A stretch of 64,000 nucleotides of DNA from contig NC_012870.2 of assembly GCF_000003195.3 (NCBI RefSeq), positions 35,466,741 through 35,530,740 on the forward strand, written 5' to 3'. Position 1 is the stretch's first letter; each line of letters begins with the position of its first letter. This document shows, piece after piece, positions 32,995-44,669 of the stretch. Source of the DNA: Sorghum bicolor (Eukaryota > Streptophyta > Magnoliopsida > Poales > Poaceae). A program made the position numbers and the translations under genes. The notes under the pieces are model-generated. The model was not told the origin of the DNA. It made no database searches and saw nothing but the letters and a program-made list of their open reading frames with translations.

Positions 32995-34434
32995 TGTTGG
33001 CATTTCTTAGCGTCACTACTAAAAATAGACCATAGATCCATCCTTAGCAATGGCACCAGAAATGTCAGGTGTTGGCATACCGTAACTATCGCTACATCAT
33101 AGAGATAACCCAAGGCAACTCGAGGGCGCCGACCTTAGCAGTCCAGTCTGGTAACAATAATTAGGAATGCCGGATTGGCCTTCCTAACCATCCTTACTTG
33201 CGATATGTAAAGCTGTGGCACTACGCCTGAAAGTGCACAAGGATTACAATCTTAAGTAATGGTACTTGGGTACGCCAATCAAGTTCATGAATGAAGAAGT
33301 AATATAACTGCAAGCGAACAGAACTTTCATTGTAGCATTTCAACCCGTGAGTATTCAAGGTTGTCAAATTTATAATTCCTGTATGAAGGCAAAGGGATCA
33401 AACATGGTGTAATCATGATTACTTATTGAATGCTTGGTAGACATAGAGTAAACAGGAATAAACATGATATTCAAGATAGTGGACACGCATTGGATCAATC
33501 TCAAGGATAAAATAGAAGACAAATAATAAAGAATAAAGAAATAAATCTACTTGAGCAGGCATCAGTCACATATAACTATGCATAGAACTGTTAGCGGATC
33601 ATCTAATTAACAATAAATAGAGTTAGAACTAAGCCTGAGATGTGGGGAGATCCCCTCAACTGGATACCCAGCCGATAGAGACTTTACAGAACTCCTATCA
33701 GAATACCTGATCATGGGGAATGCAAAGGATGACAGAGCTGTCACTGCCCTGCCACCTACCCCTCTACCCGAAAGATACCCGCACATCCACTGATTCCCGC
33801 ATACCTGAATACCATGTTCACGTAATTGGAAACCACTCCTAACCCCCACAGGCCCCACCCCTTCGGAGTGACAGGCTAGGCTAAGAGCAACCATCATAGC
33901 ACAGTGAACAATCATCCCATTCCTAATTCTAATCCTAGTCATACTAATCTGATGAACAATGAAGAACAATGATGAACATATCCAGAACATAACACAAGAA
34001 CTAAGAACTAGTTCATATACTATAAACATGATAAGAACACAACCATACTCTAGTTCATATGCATAATCATATAAAGATGAATAGAACTTGCTCATGGAAG
34101 AAGATTGAATATTATTTATACCAAGAAGATCCTTTCTTCCAAGGAGACAAGCTCTCCTTACTAGCTCTTGCCTTGCTCTACTACTAATCTAGACTAAAGA
34201 TACAAGTGAGAGGTGTGAGGTAAATTGACTCCAAATGATGTGTGTGTTGAAAAGGGGGAGTCCCTCTCTTTTTATAGTGGAACTAGGACGGTTCGTCGCA
34301 TCTAAATTTGGTAGTAGGTGAAACCGTCTTATGCATGGCGGCATGCAACCACCCGAGAAAGATGGGCCCGGTTTGCCGCCTCCAGGGGTGCGCCCGCACC
34401 AGGGTGTGCCCGCACCCTGGGTGGGTCCCCCTGG
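32995..34434 (-). repeat. 3' LTR of element L, part 1
   Basis: Starts TGTTGGCATTTC on the plus strand directly after the element F RT. The minus-strand TATA is at 34270-34276. Paired GC motifs GGGTGCGCCCGCACC (34386-34400) and GGGTGTGCCCGCACCC (34402-34417) lie 109 bp away. The LTR is interrupted by element H at 34435 and continues at 42850. The open frame at 33607-34095 has no recognisable product. Confidence 0.7.
34430..34434 (+). other. Target-site duplication of element H, left copy
   Basis: cctgg here and at 42845-42849 exactly flank element H. Confidence 0.9.
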
Positions 34435-35714
34435 TGTTGATGGTCCTTAATTCTCACATTTAACCAACAACTAATCATAGAAAAGGATCCAAATGCAACC
34501 AACACCTAGACTTCGGGTTTTATCTGACAGAATTCCACAAGTTTTGGTGTTTGTCTATTTCTGCAGGGGGTTATCAGGAAATACGGAAGAAAGGCCCACA
34601 CGTCGTGTTTACATAGAGATATTAACGTGCCGCGTAATTTTCTACCATCTAGAAGACTCCAGAAGCCACGGGAACGTACGGGAAGGAAATCGGGCTCGGA
34701 GGCAGGGCGCCCGCCCAACTCTCCTAGGCGCCCGCCCAGCTACAGTGCCCAATCAGGACACGTTTCGCGGATTATGCTCCACCGACCTAAAGGATCAAGG
34801 AAAACCATGCGATCAATGTCGGTTTGATCCGACGGCCTAGATTCACTTGAAGGGACTATAAAACCAGACCCCCCTGGCCCCTGGAGATCATACCTCTTCT
34901 ACAGAATCAAAGTTAGGGTTTCAATTCTTCATCCAAGTAGAGAGGATCCCTCTAGTTCTTCTAGTTCTACCTCTAGTTCATCTAGATCTAGTTCTAGTTC
35001 ATCTAGTTCTAGTTCTAGTTCCTCTAGTTCTAGTTCTAGTTAGTTCTAGTTGTAATCTAGAAAATAGGGAGAGAGAAGAGGAGAGCGGAGGAGGAGCCGG
35101 ATCTGTCGGATCTTCCTCAACATTGTACTTTTGCAGCATCTGGTTCGTTCTTCATCGTTCTCTAGGTTCTTCAACTCATAATTCCTGAGTTCTCTAATTA
35201 CTTTTATTTACATTCAAGTTATTTATTGGATTCCCGCTTGCATCAAGTGCTCTAGTCTTTGAAACATTAGAGTAGTAATTAATAGATTAGACGTGGTGTT
35301 TAGTCTTGCGATTGCCTGGAATTGCACCCAATCCTGCGGATTGTTGTGGTAGCCTTAGGGTAGTGACAGCCCTAACAGTCGATGTATTCCACCTCGTTCG
35401 GATCGGTGTTTGTAGGACCGTAGTCGGAGCTTCCTAGCCCCCTTCTCATCTCTTTCTGTGGTTAGTGTTCTGATATCTCGATATAGATAATCTTGAAGTA
35501 ATTTTTGATTCTTAGATCAACTAGAGAACCCTCAGGAAACTTCCTCTCTTCCCACCAAAAATATTCATATAGTTATCCTTGGGCGATCTTGGATCTTAAT
35601 TAGTACACTCACGTTCCCTGTGGAAAATCGATACTCTGGAATACTCCCGGGTGAAGGCTACATCGGTATCCGTGCGCTTGCGGATTTTTCTGTTTGCGTT
35701 TAAAATACCCAACA
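34435..35714 (+). repeat. 5' LTR of element H
   Basis: The LTR is 1280 bp, TGTTGATGG to ATACCCAACA. Paired GC motifs at 34705-34716 and 34726-34737 lie 119 bp before the TATA box (34857-34863). Downstream is a (TCTAGT)-type microsatellite, about 34949-35060. It matches 41565-42844. Confidence 0.9.
34949..35060 (+). repeat. CTAGTT-rich microsatellite in LTR of H
   Basis: Imperfect tandem TCTAGT(T) units just downstream of the TATA and leader region, duplicated in the 3' LTR at about 42079-42190. It is a simple repeat; no function is assigned. Confidence 0.8.
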
Positions 35715-35721
35715 AGCTTTC

Positions 35722-35739
35722 TGGCGCCGTTGCCGGGGA
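35722..35739 (+). promoter_or_regulatory. tRNA-Asp primer-binding site, element H
   Basis: TGGCGCCGTTGCCGGGGA, a perfect complement of the tRNA-Asp 3' end, 7 bp after the LTR. Confidence 0.92.
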
Positions 35740-35850
35740 ACGGTAGTTGTGCTAGTTTCGAACCAAGTCGTCCGTGTATCCTTTTTCTTTTCCTTTTTTA
35801 CCACACTCACCTTACCATTTTCACCACACCACATGGATTTCACTCTAAGC

Positions 35851-37172
35851 ATTAATGAGCATGGAATTTATTTCATAGCCACTTCACTTACTCCATGCTC
35901 ATATGCAACATCTTCACAATCCATTGGTCTCTCCAACATCACCACATTCGAGATCTCCAACCCCTACTTCCTTTCTATTTATAAAAACTTTAAAAGGGCG
36001 GTTGTCGATGCATATATCTATAATAAATTCTGCAGATCTCGTTGAGTTGATATTGATATAGGTCAGCGTTGGAGGGGAAACCACTTCACCGACATAAATT
36101 GATGGTTTCCCAAGGACAAGCTTCGTGTCCTAAAACAAGCACTGATCAGATTGTAACATGAGCTTTTAATTATTTGCAACATTACCTTGTGTGTTGAGCA
36201 TATAAGGATAATTGTAAAAAATTCCTTCGGGTAGTCTTGTCACTAACCTTTTCAGGATTGGAGCAAGAAGATCGGATGAATGATAAGCACAAGGTATGTC
36301 CAACCAATCATCATACAACATTGAATTAAATTCATCCAAACTTGAATTTTGCAAAATTCAAGCTTGGGGGAATACTTTACATAAAAACATCCTTTGCCAT
36401 GTTGCTATGTTGGTTGTCCCTACCTTTGAGACATGCTCAATTTGTTAAATACTAATCACACTACTTTATCTCCACTTGAGTAGATAGGTGAGACCAATCC
36501 AGGAGAAACTCCGAACATTCAGATTAGAGACGAAGATAACATTAATGAGCATGGAATTTATTTCATAGCCACTTCATTTACTCCATGCTCATATGCAACA
36601 TCTTCCCAATCTATTGGTCTCTCCAGCATTACCACATTTGAGATCTCCAACACCCAATTCCTTTCTATTTATAAAAACTTTAAAAGGGCAGTTGTCGATG
36701 CATATGTCTATAATAAATATTGTAGATCTCGTTGAGTTGATCTTGATATAGGTCAGCGTTGGAAGGGAAACCACTTCGCTGACATAAATTGATGGTTTCC
36801 CAAGGACAAGCTTAGTGTCCAAAAATAGGCACTGATCAGATCGTAACATGAGCTTTTAATTATTTACAACATTACCTTGTGTATTGAGCATATAAGGATA
36901 ATTATAAAAATATTACTTCGGATATTCTTGTCACTAACATTTCCAGGATTGGATCAAGAAGATTGGATGTATGACAAGCACAAGGTATGCCCAACCAATC
37001 ATCATACAACATTGAATTAAGTCCAAACTTGAATTTTGCAAAATTCAAGCTTGGGGGAGTACTTTACATAAAAACATCCTTTGCCATGTTGCTATGTCGG
37101 TTGTCCCTACCTTTGAGACATGCTCAATTTGTTAAATACTAATCACACTACTTTATCTCCACTTGAGTAGAT
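35851..37172 (+). repeat. Tandem duplication of about 635 bp in element H
   Basis: The segments 35851-36485 and 36541-37172 are close copies starting 'attaatgagcatggaattta', separated by about 55 bp. Each contains AAGCTTGGGGGA (36360, 37047), the family PPT core. A short frame (DFTLSINEHGIYFIATSLTP) in copy 1 is broken in both copies. The origin is not recognised. Confidence 0.75.
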
Positions 37173-38249
37173 CTCTATAAATGCTCTCATGCTACCTTTA
37201 TTTGCTTTAGTATATGTCTAGGTTTGGAGTAGTTTCATTTATCTCTTAATTATGCATGGTGCTTAGTTTAGGAATGATGATCTTACTTCCAAAGGATTTT
37301 AATTTAAGAATGATGCTTAGGTTAAAATTCCCTCCTAAATCAAATTAGACATGGTGTCTAGGTTGATTTTTTAGCCAATAGTATGCTATAGTAGATATTG
37401 GATATTTTGTTGGACTAACCCCTGCAGGAAAACTTTCAATATCGACCTGGGAAGTCCTGAGATACACTAACATTGGAGACAGAGAGAGACACATGAAGTT
37501 TAACAATTTACACAAGGAAGACATAGCTCACAAGAGATAATCCATGGAGGGTGCCACAAACACGATGCACAACCGCTAAGAGAGGAAAGCTTCGACAAGG
37601 TGATACTATACCATCACTCTTCAAGTAAGGTAATATCTTAAGGTACTTGACTATCACTTCTATAAGCTTCTCCTTGGTTCTGGCGTTCACATGTATAAAA
37701 GAGACAAAGATGTAAGATTTACAACTCTAGATTAACCAACCCAATTGATTCAATATGTTTAGTCCTTCCACCTTTGTGATCCCACACTCCTAATCATATA
37801 AGCTAAAATGTTGCACACTCAATCTTTGGAAGATATATTTAAAAAAAACAACATAAATATAGATAGATTATCTTTCCATAAGGTTGAGTGATCTGATCTG
37901 ACAAATGTTTTAAATGCTACACTCATGATCTTATTATCCATCAACTTTGTCTTGCTCACTATGCTTAAGGTTAGAGAGAACAAATACACTTTTGGTTCTG
38001 TTGGTGTTTTCCACCAACAGGGCCCATGCACTTGATCTCTGCCTTATCTCTATGAGCAGGTACACTTCGAGTAAAATATGAAGGACTTTTACAACTCCCT
38101 GACTCCACCTAGTGAAGAACCTAGATTTATGAGCACAAACACACTAGAGATACTGGACACTCAGGCAATCACTTCCCTGAGATGCTTGAGGACGTAACTA
38201 CTGGAGTAACCCTATAGTGTAAGTAATTACTGACCTTCTGCCAGTCAAG
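37173..38249. other. Unassigned interior of element H
   Basis: About 1.1 kb without convincing coding sequence, in the place where gag would be expected. It contains a C-rich line near 37420 and short ORFs on both strands that look fortuitous. Confidence 0.5.
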
Positions 38250-38724
38250 AGAGACAATCCAGGACGCCCCGTCATCTCGATCTCCATCGGCATGGTGGAC
38301 TTCCTAGAAGCACTCTACGACTTTGGCTCCAGTGTCAACATTATGCCCAGGGTACTCTATGAAAAAATTCTTTACACATCCTTTACTAGCAACAACCATG
38401 TGTTTGCAGCCTGCAGATCAGACATTAAGTTTCCCAAAGGGAATATTGAAGAACCTCTACGTCCGAGTTGGTACCTTGTACGCCCCAGCAGACTTCGTGG
38501 TGATAGAGACCGGTACTGATGAGAGGGCACCCATCATCCTAGGGAGGCCATTCCTGAACACCTCGGGAGCTATCATCTACGCTAGTGCTGCCAAGATCAG
38601 TTTCTACATCAAGGGGAGGAAGGAGACGTTTTCCTTCAAGAACAAGACTACACAAATCTCAGAGCATTCCCGACATGAACCAAGGAAGAGGACCAACAGG
38701 AGGAACATGAACAAGCAAATGTAG
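38250..38724 (+). pseudogene. First aspartic protease remnant in element H
   Basis: One frame has EALYDFGSSVNIMPRVLYEK, the active-site segment (D-F-G-S variant). After a frameshift near 38385 a second frame gives ADFVVIETGTDERAPIILGR and PFLNTSGAIIY, the second conserved protease motif. The C-terminal tail is basic (PRKRTNRRN). The frame ends in TAG at 38722. It resembles the protease in the gag ORF of element G and is non-functional because of the shift. Confidence 0.75.
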
Positions 38725-38759
38725 ACCGAGTCAGCTAAGATGGTCACTGCAGTTCAAGG

Positions 38760-39521
38760 AGGTCAAGATCGTCGACTTAAGTCACCATTCCTGACCAAAA
38801 AGGATGACCCAAGTATGCCAAGCATCCAGTGCTCCATTAATGGATACAACTTCCAAAAGATGCTTTGTGACACCGGATCTGATGTCAATGGCCGCAGTCA
38901 CCTATCAGCTCCTGTTTAGAACCATGCCCCTACAACCAAAATACATTCAGCTCCAGATGATTTGAAGGTTATTGTCATGGGAGAAGACGAGTACAATCCA
39001 CCTGTCATCCTTGGAAGACCGTTCCTCAACACCGTTAAAGCAATCATCTACATTGGAACCGGAGAAGTCCACATGCACTTCCCTTCTGAGAAGGTACGCC
39101 GCTATTTTACTGATCCTAACCATATAGTTGAAGACTCTAAGCAGGTCAGGACAGGAAGAAGACGACGCAACCGTAATCAGAGAAGGCAAATCATCAAGGA
39201 CGGATGGCTAGACTATGAAGGAGAAGTTGTAAGGTCTGAAGACATACAACTTGAATAGAACTGTCCTGAGGAGACCGTAGCACCGAGTCAGGTGTGGAAA
39301 GAGAATATAGTTATACACGAAGAGGAAGCACCGTCGGAACCATCGACTACGCCATCCAGCGAATCCTTGAATGACTCAGGAAACGGAGAGTCCCGTTCGG
39401 AGGACTTAAAAACACCGAACGCCTTGCCAAGAGGTAAACTTGGTAGTTATCTTTTTCCTTTCAATTATTTTAAAATAGTTTGTTTAGTTAATCAGGTTCA
39501 TATCATCTTGAAAAGAAAATA
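38760..39521 (+). pseudogene. Second aspartic protease remnant in element H
   Basis: It starts KSPFLTKKDDPSMPSIQC (the G protein has SPFITKKDDPGLPTITC), then MLCDTGSDVN as active site. After a break near 38890-38965 come PPVILGRPFLNTVKAIIYIG and MHFPSEKVRRYF. It continues as an acidic, serine-rich tail through two frames to about 39521. It is a second protease module of a different subfamily, head to tail with the first. A stop and a deletion between the motifs make it inactive. Confidence 0.75.
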
Positions 39522-39888
39522 AAAATGTTAAGTAAGCCCCATGTGAGTATGCTCATGGCATAAAACCCATAAGTATATTCACTATGGTGGCATAAAAATA
39601 AAATAAATATATATTCCTGTCCTATAAAAATGAAAATATAAATAAGATTGTGATCCTACTAAAGAGAATAACATTTATTGAGGAGGCTCAACATGATAAA
39701 GGCTAGATATTTATGCTAACACTTAACTAGTTCCACAAAGCTTTGTTGTCTATTTGAGCTCCACAGAATTCAAGGATCAAAGAAGACTAGCAGACGGAGG
39801 ACATCCTAATCGCTGTCAGGGTGCTGCCAACATTCAAATACACCTCGGCCACCTGCTAGCTACATCAGAAGGAATTACGTCAAAATCC

Positions 39889-39909
39889 AGCTTGGGGGAG
39901 AGCACCCCC
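39889..39909 (+). other. Internal polypurine-tract-like hairpin, element H
   Basis: AGCTTGGGGGAG followed by AGCACCCCCA. The five Gs (39894-39898) can pair with five Cs (39905-39909) across a 6-nt loop. It copies the terminal PPT at 41550-41564 and has counterparts in G, L and JK. Confidence 0.5.
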
Positions 39910-40683
39910 ATTTATCCAGCTAAGTGTTCTACTCACATTTATACTTTACTCAAATAATAAAAAGATGCATAGTCATAAAAACCCAAATAAAGATTTTGTG
40001 CTTATATATATCTTTGCTTAGTTTGCTAAATAAATAAATAAATAAAGTTTGCTATGAACCCCTATGATAAGCTCTCACATGGAAATAATGAATAGTTGTT
40101 CTGCCATGACTAGTTCTCAAAATTGAAATCTCTCTCAAGTTTAGGCATCACTGTTATGAATTAAGATTTGCTCTAAACCTGAACTTGTGGGGAGAGTACT
40201 TGATCTAAAGTCTAAGTTGTTAACGGATATGATATGGGAAGGTTGAGCTGCTGTTTATCTGTTCCTATAGATGCTAGAATTCTGGAGAATTTTATCTTTG
40301 AAAAAAATCTTTAAAATGTTGCATGATGAGTTCCTGTATGATAAGAGTTTAAATTCCTACCACAGCCATATATACATGCTTGCTAGACTTTGAGCCACAC
40401 ATTTACTTTTTACTGCTTATGAGCATTGAGTGTGGTCAAGCTGTGTAGACCCTTAGGAGCTTGTCATGTGGTTAAATCAAGATTCACTTGCACGTTCACT
40501 CATACATGCTGCTTCTACTCTTGAAGTACGCATCCACATATATCCACCCATTTCCATCTCTAGAATCACCTAAAAATATTCTACTCCTAATCCAGGAGAG
40601 AATAGCCAAAAACATTTCTGTTTTTCCCTGTGAAATAAATGCTCAAGTTATCTTGGTTATTACCACTTGCTATATTATTTCAG

Positions 40684-40883
40684 GAGATGAGTGCTCTAAT
40701 AATAAAAAAAGAAAAAGAAGAGAAGAAAAAAAGAGATACGAGGAAATAAAAAGGGGCAAGTGCCCGAAACCTCGAAGAAAAGAAAAAAGTGAGACGAGAG
40801 GTAAAAATGGACAAGTGTCTGACAGTAGAATTAGGGGTACAAGATACCCACCTGAGAGAAAAGAAAAAAATATAGAGCATCTC
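40684..40883 (+). other. Predicted structured RNA in the 3' UTR of element H
   Basis: Same fold as in A: GAGAT (40684-40688) and GCTC (40693-40696) pair with GAGC (40875-40878) and ATCTC (40879-40883). Hairpins are GGGC-AAGT-GCCC (40754-40765), GGAC-AAGT-GTCT with one G-U pair (40809-40820), and GGGTA/TACCC (40835-40849). Confidence 0.5.
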
Positions 40884-41549
40884 ATTCTCCCCAAAAGATT
40901 CAAAAGAGTAAGGAAGGTATGTATTCCCTCAAAAGAGCAAAAGTAGAATTAGACTTTCACCATTGTTATCACCATCATCACCATACACCATTCATTCGCC
41001 ACACATGCACATCTTGATTTGACTTATTGACTTGTTCTTCTGGATCCATGGTTTGACTATGCAATAAATGTCTTGTAAGTATGTATTAGCTGTCTCCCAC
41101 CTATGAGCTCCAGATATCAAAACCTTATTAGAGTAGGGTGAGAGAGAAGGTAATGCCACTATGCTTCATACTAAAAATACCACATACTTTGAGAGAAGGC
41201 ATACATCTTTACTGCCTTGGTAAGGATCCAGAAATACCACAAAAGAGAGACTAGAGAGAGTCATACAAGGAATCTCTGAGTTTTATTTGAAAATCTGCAA
41301 AAACTCCAGAGCTATAGCTGATCAAGAATAAGAGACATGGTGCTTGACTAGACCGTTCTATCTTTTAACTACTCAAGACAGAAGTGACGGTTACAAGTCC
41401 CATGGTGAAAGGTAAATGAGTAAGTTTTAAGTCTTAACAGTTTACTCTAACCAGAGATGAGATCTTGTTTAAACGAATGTGTATCTTTAAGTTATGAAAC
41501 CACTGCAGAAACTCTTGAGTTCATCTTTGCTCAGGGACGAGCAAAGGTT

Positions 41550-41564
41550 AAGCTTGGGGGAGCT
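41550..41564 (+). promoter_or_regulatory. Polypurine tract of element H
   Basis: AAGCTTGGGGGAGCT directly precedes the 3' LTR start. Confidence 0.85.
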
Positions 41565-42844
41565 TGTTGATGGTCCTTAATGCTCACATTTAACCATCAA
41601 CTAATCATAGAAAAGGATCCAAATGCAACCAACACCTAGACTTAGGGTTTTATCTGACATAATTCCACAAGTTTTGGTGTTTGTCTATTTCTGCAGGGGG
41701 TTATCAGGAAATACGGAAGAAAGGCCCACACGTCGTGTTTACATAGAGATATTAACGTGCCGCATAATTTTCTACCATCTAGAAGACTCCAGAAGCCACG
41801 GGATCGAACGAGAAGGAAATCGGGCTCTGAGGCAGGGCGCCTGCCCAACTCTCCTGGGCGCCCGCCCAGCTACAGTGCCCAATCAGGACACGTTTCGCGG
41901 ATTATGCTCCACCGACCTAAAGGATCAAGGAAAACCATGCGATCAATGTCGGTTTGATCCGACGGCCCAGATTCACTTGAAGGGACTATAAAACCAGACC
42001 CCCCTGGCCCCTGGAGATCATACCTCTTCTACAGAATCAAAGTTAGGGTTTCAATTCTTCATCCAAGTAGAGAGGATCCCTCTAGTTCTTCTAGTTCTAC
42101 CTCTATTTCATCTAGATCTAGTTCTAGTTCATCTAGTTCTAGTTCTAGTTCCTCTAGTTCTAGTTCTAGTTAGTTCTAGTTGTAATCTAGAAAATAGGGA
42201 GAGAGAAGAGGAGAGCGGAGGAGGAGCCGGATCTGTCGGATCTTCCTCAACATTGTACTTTTGCAGCATCTGGTTCGTTCTTCATCGTTCTCCAGGTTCT
42301 TCAACTCATAATTCCTAAGTTCTCTAATTACTTTTATTTACATTCAAGTTATTTATTGGATTCCCGTTTGCATCAAGTGCTCTAGTCTTTGAAACATTAG
42401 AGTAGTAATTAATAGATTAGACGTGGTGTTTAGTCTTGCGATTACCTGGAATTGCACCCAATCCTGCGGATTGTTGTGGTAGCCTTAGGGTAGTGACAGC
42501 CCTAACGGTCGACGTATTCCACCTCGTTCGGATCGGTGTTTGTAGGACCGTAGTCGGAGCTTCCTAGCCCCCTTCTCATCCCTTTCTGTGGTTAGTGTTC
42601 TGATGTCCCGATATAGATAATCTTGAAGTAATTCTTGATTCTTAGATCAACTAGAGAACCCTGTGGAAACTTCCTCTCTTCCCACCAAAAATATTCATAT
42701 AGTTATCCTTGGGCGATCTTGGATCTTAATTAGTACACTCATGTTCCCTGTGGAAAATCGATACTCTGGAATACTCCCGGGTGAAGGCTACATCGGTATC
42801 CGTGCGCTTGCGGATTTTTCTGTTTGCGTTTAAAATACCCAACA
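41565..42844 (+). repeat. 3' LTR of element H
   Basis: The LTR is 1280 bp, matching 34435-35714 with about 2 percent differences by eye. GC motifs are at 41835-41846 and 41856-41867, with the TATA from 41987. It is followed by TSD cctgg. Confidence 0.9.
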
Positions 42845-42849
42845 CCTGG

Positions 42850-43165
42850 CCACCGCCTTCGCGTGGTCGGTTTGGCTCTAGGCCTGAATCTCTCCCGTGG
42901 TTACGATCAGACCCCGTTCTGCGTTGTTCGGGCCTTTCTCTATTTTTTGGTTTGCACATTTCTGAATACGTCTTTTAGTACTTTGCGCTTTCTTCGTGGT
43001 ATGGCACATTTCCACTTGTTGCACTATAATTCTTGCAAAATATAATCACTATGGTACAAGTGGAACTTGTTAGTAATAAAATGCATGTGTGTATATAATA
43101 TGATTGCTTCTTCTCCTTTTGAATCAAGTTGGCAGTTTATGATTGGTCTATAATGACTGCCAACA
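42850..43165 (-). repeat. 3' LTR of element L, part 2
   Basis: Continues the LTR of L after element H and its duplicated cctgg. It ends TGACTGCCAACA on the plus strand, so the minus-strand LTR starts TGTTGGCAGTCA. Joined to 32995-34434 it gives an LTR of about 1.76 kb. Confidence 0.7.
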
Positions 43166-44652
43166 AGTCCCCCAAGCTTAACCTTTGCTCGTCTCAAGCA
43201 AATAATTAAGTATGGTTGTTGATCAGGAGTTGCTACTATGCCGATATAATTCAAGAGTATCGTACCTATAACAAAGTATTCATTCTCAATTTAAATAAGT
43301 TGACATGCTATCCACTCTTTACCTTGACTTCTCATGGGGCTTATAGCTTTTCCGAGTTCTTGGGTGGTTGCAAGATAGAATGGTTGTAACAGACTCACTA
43401 TTCATTCATCCCTTGATAGACCATCAATCCAGAGGTTTTATAAATTTTTGCAAAATAAATAAGTTCCTTGAATGATTCTCTCGATCGCTCAATGTGTATG
43501 AAATCCTCACCAAAGGCATTTGTGTTTGCCTTTAAGACCTACCACTAAGGCTGAGAATGGAGCTTTGGGAAAGTATAAATGTGGGCGTACTTATGACACT
43601 TGTGTTGCCAAGTCAAAGCCCGGACCATGAGGAGATACAAGTCATACACCTTGATTGAGATGTGCAAGTGTGTGGAATTTTTGGTGGTAGTCCTATCTAA
43701 ATATTTTTGGTTACTCCATGTATTATGACTCCCTTTATTTGAGGATGACAATGAGAGAATGTAAACGTATGGGCCCTAAAAATATGGATCATATATATAT
43801 ATATATATATTTATATATATGACAGGGATTTTGATTTTCCCGTCCATGCCTTTTGGCTTTTTTTTGTTTTTTTCATGGCTAACTCATGCCCACATGTTTC
43901 AAAGGGATCTCAAAGAGGAAAATGGATAGATGTCATGATGGTGATGTAAGGAGTAAAATTGTATATGGGGATGCGCAAACCTCAGGGTGAGAGTTTGGCA
44001 TACTTATTTGGTGGAAGCTAAGGCGCAACTATCAGGGTAAGAGTTGGCATATTTTTGGTGGATGGAAGGGTGCATGTTGTGCACAACTTCTCAGTGTGAG
44101 AGTCGGCTTTATTTGGTGGGTGCGTGAATCTCATATCATGGGTGCATGACCATAATCTCACTCTAGGATACCTGGGATTTGACTCAACTCAAAGCACCGC
44201 AATCTGCTTATGACTAAAGGTGTACAAACTACTAAGCAAGTCATATGGCCTTGGTAGGTATTTCATAATCATTGAGGAACTCTTTGTTTTGAATTTTTGA
44301 AAAGACAACTCCGCATGTCAAGTTTCTCTTAGAACAAAGTCATAGCAAAATCTATTTATACCATATCATGTCTCGCAACAACTTAGAAAAGGATCATGCA
44401 TTTGCAACCCACAAGATTTCAAGTTCTAAGAATGAGACATTTTTAGCCAACAAACTTAAATCTTGATGAACAATAATTATAACTTACATACTAGAGTATT
44501 ATAGATAGAACAACTATTCATCATTTCAACAGAAGAGAAACCAACATATCATAGCGCACATGAGAGTGGAACTTTTTTTGAAAGATGATGAAAATACTGA
44601 AATTAAGAACTAAAATTAAGTGCAAGAATGTAAGATACATGTTACCTCTTGT
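43166..44652 (-). other. 3' untranslated region of element L
   Basis: It starts with the PPT AAGCTTGGGGGACT (minus strand, 43166-43179). It parallels the 3' UTR of G in several stretches. It holds an (AT)n run (43791-43820), a weaker version of the closed hairpin array (about 43745-43936), and near its far end an internal PPT hairpin. No gene is seen; the ORF at 44585-44884 is antisense and unconvincing. Confidence 0.6.
43745..43936 (-). other. Possible structured RNA in the 3' UTR of element L
   Basis: ATGACA (43745-43750) and TGAGA (43752-43756) can pair with TCTCA (43908-43912) and TGTCAT (43931-43936). Hairpins inside are GACAGG/CCCGTC (43821-43844, one G-U pair on the minus strand), GCC-TTTT-GGC (43848-43857) and GGC/GCC (43877-43890). 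This is weaker than in A, G and JK. Confidence 0.3.
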
Positions 44653-44666
44653 GGGGGTCCTCCCCC
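44653..44666 (-). other. Internal polypurine-tract-like hairpin, element L
   Basis: GGGGG-TCCT-CCCCC. The minus strand reads TAGCTTGGGGGAGGACCCCC, a PPT core followed by a complementary C-run, in the same place relative to the second ORF as in G. Confidence 0.5.
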
Positions 44667-44669
44667 AAG

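Larger units (their letters stand above)
39522..41549 (+). other. 3' untranslated region of element H
   Basis: Two kilobases without a gene. It contains an internal PPT-like hairpin (39889-39909), an (AAAT)n run (40031-40046), the segment homologous to element A from 40249, and the predicted RNA fold at 40684-40883. The open frame at 40488-40946 crosses the fold and resembles nothing known. Confidence 0.7.
34435..42844 (+). mobile_element. Element H: RT-less Athila-type element inserted in the LTR of L
   Basis: It is 8410 bp with two 1280-bp LTRs, perfect TSD cctgg and a perfect tRNA-Asp primer site. The interior holds unidentified sequence, a duplication, two protease remnants and a long 3' UTR. 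No gag, reverse transcriptase or integrase is recognisable. By eye the LTRs differ at roughly 25-30 positions, about 2 percent, so it is older than G. Confidence 0.88.

Noticed and set aside
34949..35060. CRISPR-like array of CTAGTT units
   Set aside because: The units are contiguous and imperfect, with no spacers, in both LTRs of a plant element. It is a microsatellite.
40488..40946. 152-codon ORF in the 3' UTR of H
   Set aside because: Low-complexity lysine/arginine-rich frame across the predicted RNA fold; the homologous frame in A is different and broken.
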